A stretch of 36,282 bases of DNA from Lachnoclostridium sp. UBA3320. GTDB taxonomy: Bacteria; Bacillota; Clostridia; Lachnospirales; Lachnospiraceae. Both the position numbers and the translations under genes were made by a program. Below are positions 35,840 to 36,282 of the stretch, in pieces (position 1 is the stretch's first letter; every line of letters starts with the position of its first letter). The notes under the pieces are model-generated. The model ran no database searches and was not told the DNA's origin. It saw only the letters and a list, made by a program, of their open reading frames with translations. The DNA is taken from assembly GCA_002361175.1 (NCBI GenBank), contig DESG01000025.1, forward strand, positions 1-36,282, read 5' to 3'.

Positions 35840-36282
35840 TTATTGTAATTGCTTTCCAGCCTGTACACCCCCATCCATAAATTTATAATAAATTTCAATA
35901 ATTCCACAAGGAAATACAAATATCTTATCAATTAATGCCTCTGCCAGAAAGATATCCAGCTTCCTGCATTTTTCTGCTTTTAAAACAGCCTTTAAAAACT
36001 GGTTATTTCCTTCTTCCATATATCCAGTTATTTTCTGGCGGCATAAAGAATTGGCTTTTAGCACCTGTTTTAACTGTTCTATAACATAAATGTCAAGTTC
36101 TTCTTCCCTTATGTAGTTTTTTCCACACTTTCTTTCATCAATCATATAAGCATTCCTGCAATAATAGGAAAAATGTCTTTCATCTTTTCCTCTGCACCCA
36201 TAAAAAACAGGATGCATGCGCTTTCCACATACACCACAGTATAAAATATTACGGTAAATATTATAATGGACCCATAAATTAA
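35840..36282 (-). CDS. Second large serine recombinase, C-terminal part (runs off window)
   Basis: The reading frame is open to the window edge and lacks a start. What is visible is a zinc ribbon (ILYCGVCGKRM ... RHFSYYCRNA ... KCGKNYI) and the C-terminal coiled-coil region ending in EALIDKIFVFPCGIIEIYYKF, as in large serine recombinases. The stop codon lies 4 bases before the start of the next recombinase gene, so the two are co-transcribed and possibly translated together. Tandem large serine recombinases are known from clostridial mobile elements and from ccrAB in staphylococci. Whether the N-terminal catalytic part is intact cannot be seen here. Confidence 0.88.
   Translation of the reverse strand, partial: NLWVHYNIYRNILYCGVCGKRMHPVFYGCRGKDERHFSYYCRNAYMIDERKCGKNYIREEELDIYVIEQLKQVLKANSLCRQKITGYMEEGNNQFLKAVLKAEKCRKLDIFLAEALIDKIFVFPCGIIEIYYKFMDGGVQAGKQLQ

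Noticed and set aside
1..36282. CRISPR array, tRNA or rRNA genes, phage structural genes
   Set aside because: I saw no regularly spaced repeats, no cloverleaf-like or rRNA sequence, and no capsid or tail genes in the window.

Overview
The window looks like chromosomal DNA from a gut or rumen Lachnospiraceae bacterium (the Roseburia / Agathobacter / Butyrivibrio kind). This rests on AT-rich low-GC Gram-positive coding, strong AGGAGG ribosome binding sites, TTGnnn-17-TATAAT promoters, YesM/YesN and LplABC-type genes, and a clostridial subtilase remnant. The genus is an inference. Almost all genes lie on the minus strand and read from right to left.

Right edge (about 34.1-36.3 kb): two tandem large serine recombinase genes, the outer one running off the window. 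Just downstream is a 49-codon C-terminal remnant of a clostridial S8 (subtilisin-like) protease whose reading frame breaks about 40 bp from the recombinase stop codon. This may be the edge of an integrated element.

Central catabolism (29.0-33.9 kb): xylulokinase, an L-fucose/L-arabinose-isomerase-family protein in the place where a xylose isomerase would be expected, a DUF4867 cupin-like protein, and a GH8 reducing-end xylose-releasing exo-oligoxylanase. A TTGCTA-17-TATAAT promoter whose -35 box is one arm of a 9-bp dyad drives the set.

Esterase/GH43 operon (20.5-28.9 kb): yesL, GH43, a methyl-accepting chemotaxis receptor, a three-domain SGNH esterase, a CE1-type esterase and a second GH43. 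The genes are packed tightly behind a promoter preceded by 21-bp-spaced direct repeats. A convergent AraC-family regulator follows (19.6-20.5 kb).

Debranching, sensing and uptake (5.2-19.3 kb): GH3, GH115 alpha-glucuronidase, YesM histidine kinase, YesN response regulator, a lipoprotein solute-binding protein, two permeases (no ATPase gene), and then a second, diverged copy of the solute-binding protein with its own strong promoter.

Left end (0.1-5.1 kb): a secreted modular xylanase (CBM22-GH10-CBM9-CBM9-Ig-like) and a third GH43.

As a whole this is a glucuronoarabinoxylan utilisation locus. The single secreted GH10 enzyme cuts xylan outside the cell. Large decorated oligosaccharides are imported through the binding protein and permeases, and cytoplasmic esterases, GH115, GH43, GH3 and GH8 strip them to xylose. 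The isomerase and kinase then feed the pentose phosphate pathway. YesM/YesN and the AraC protein probably control expression. The unusual parts are the chemoreceptor inside the esterase operon, the isomerase/DUF4867 pair replacing XylA, the duplicated binding protein, helically phased direct repeats at several promoters, and a GC-rich island between the GH3 and araC genes.
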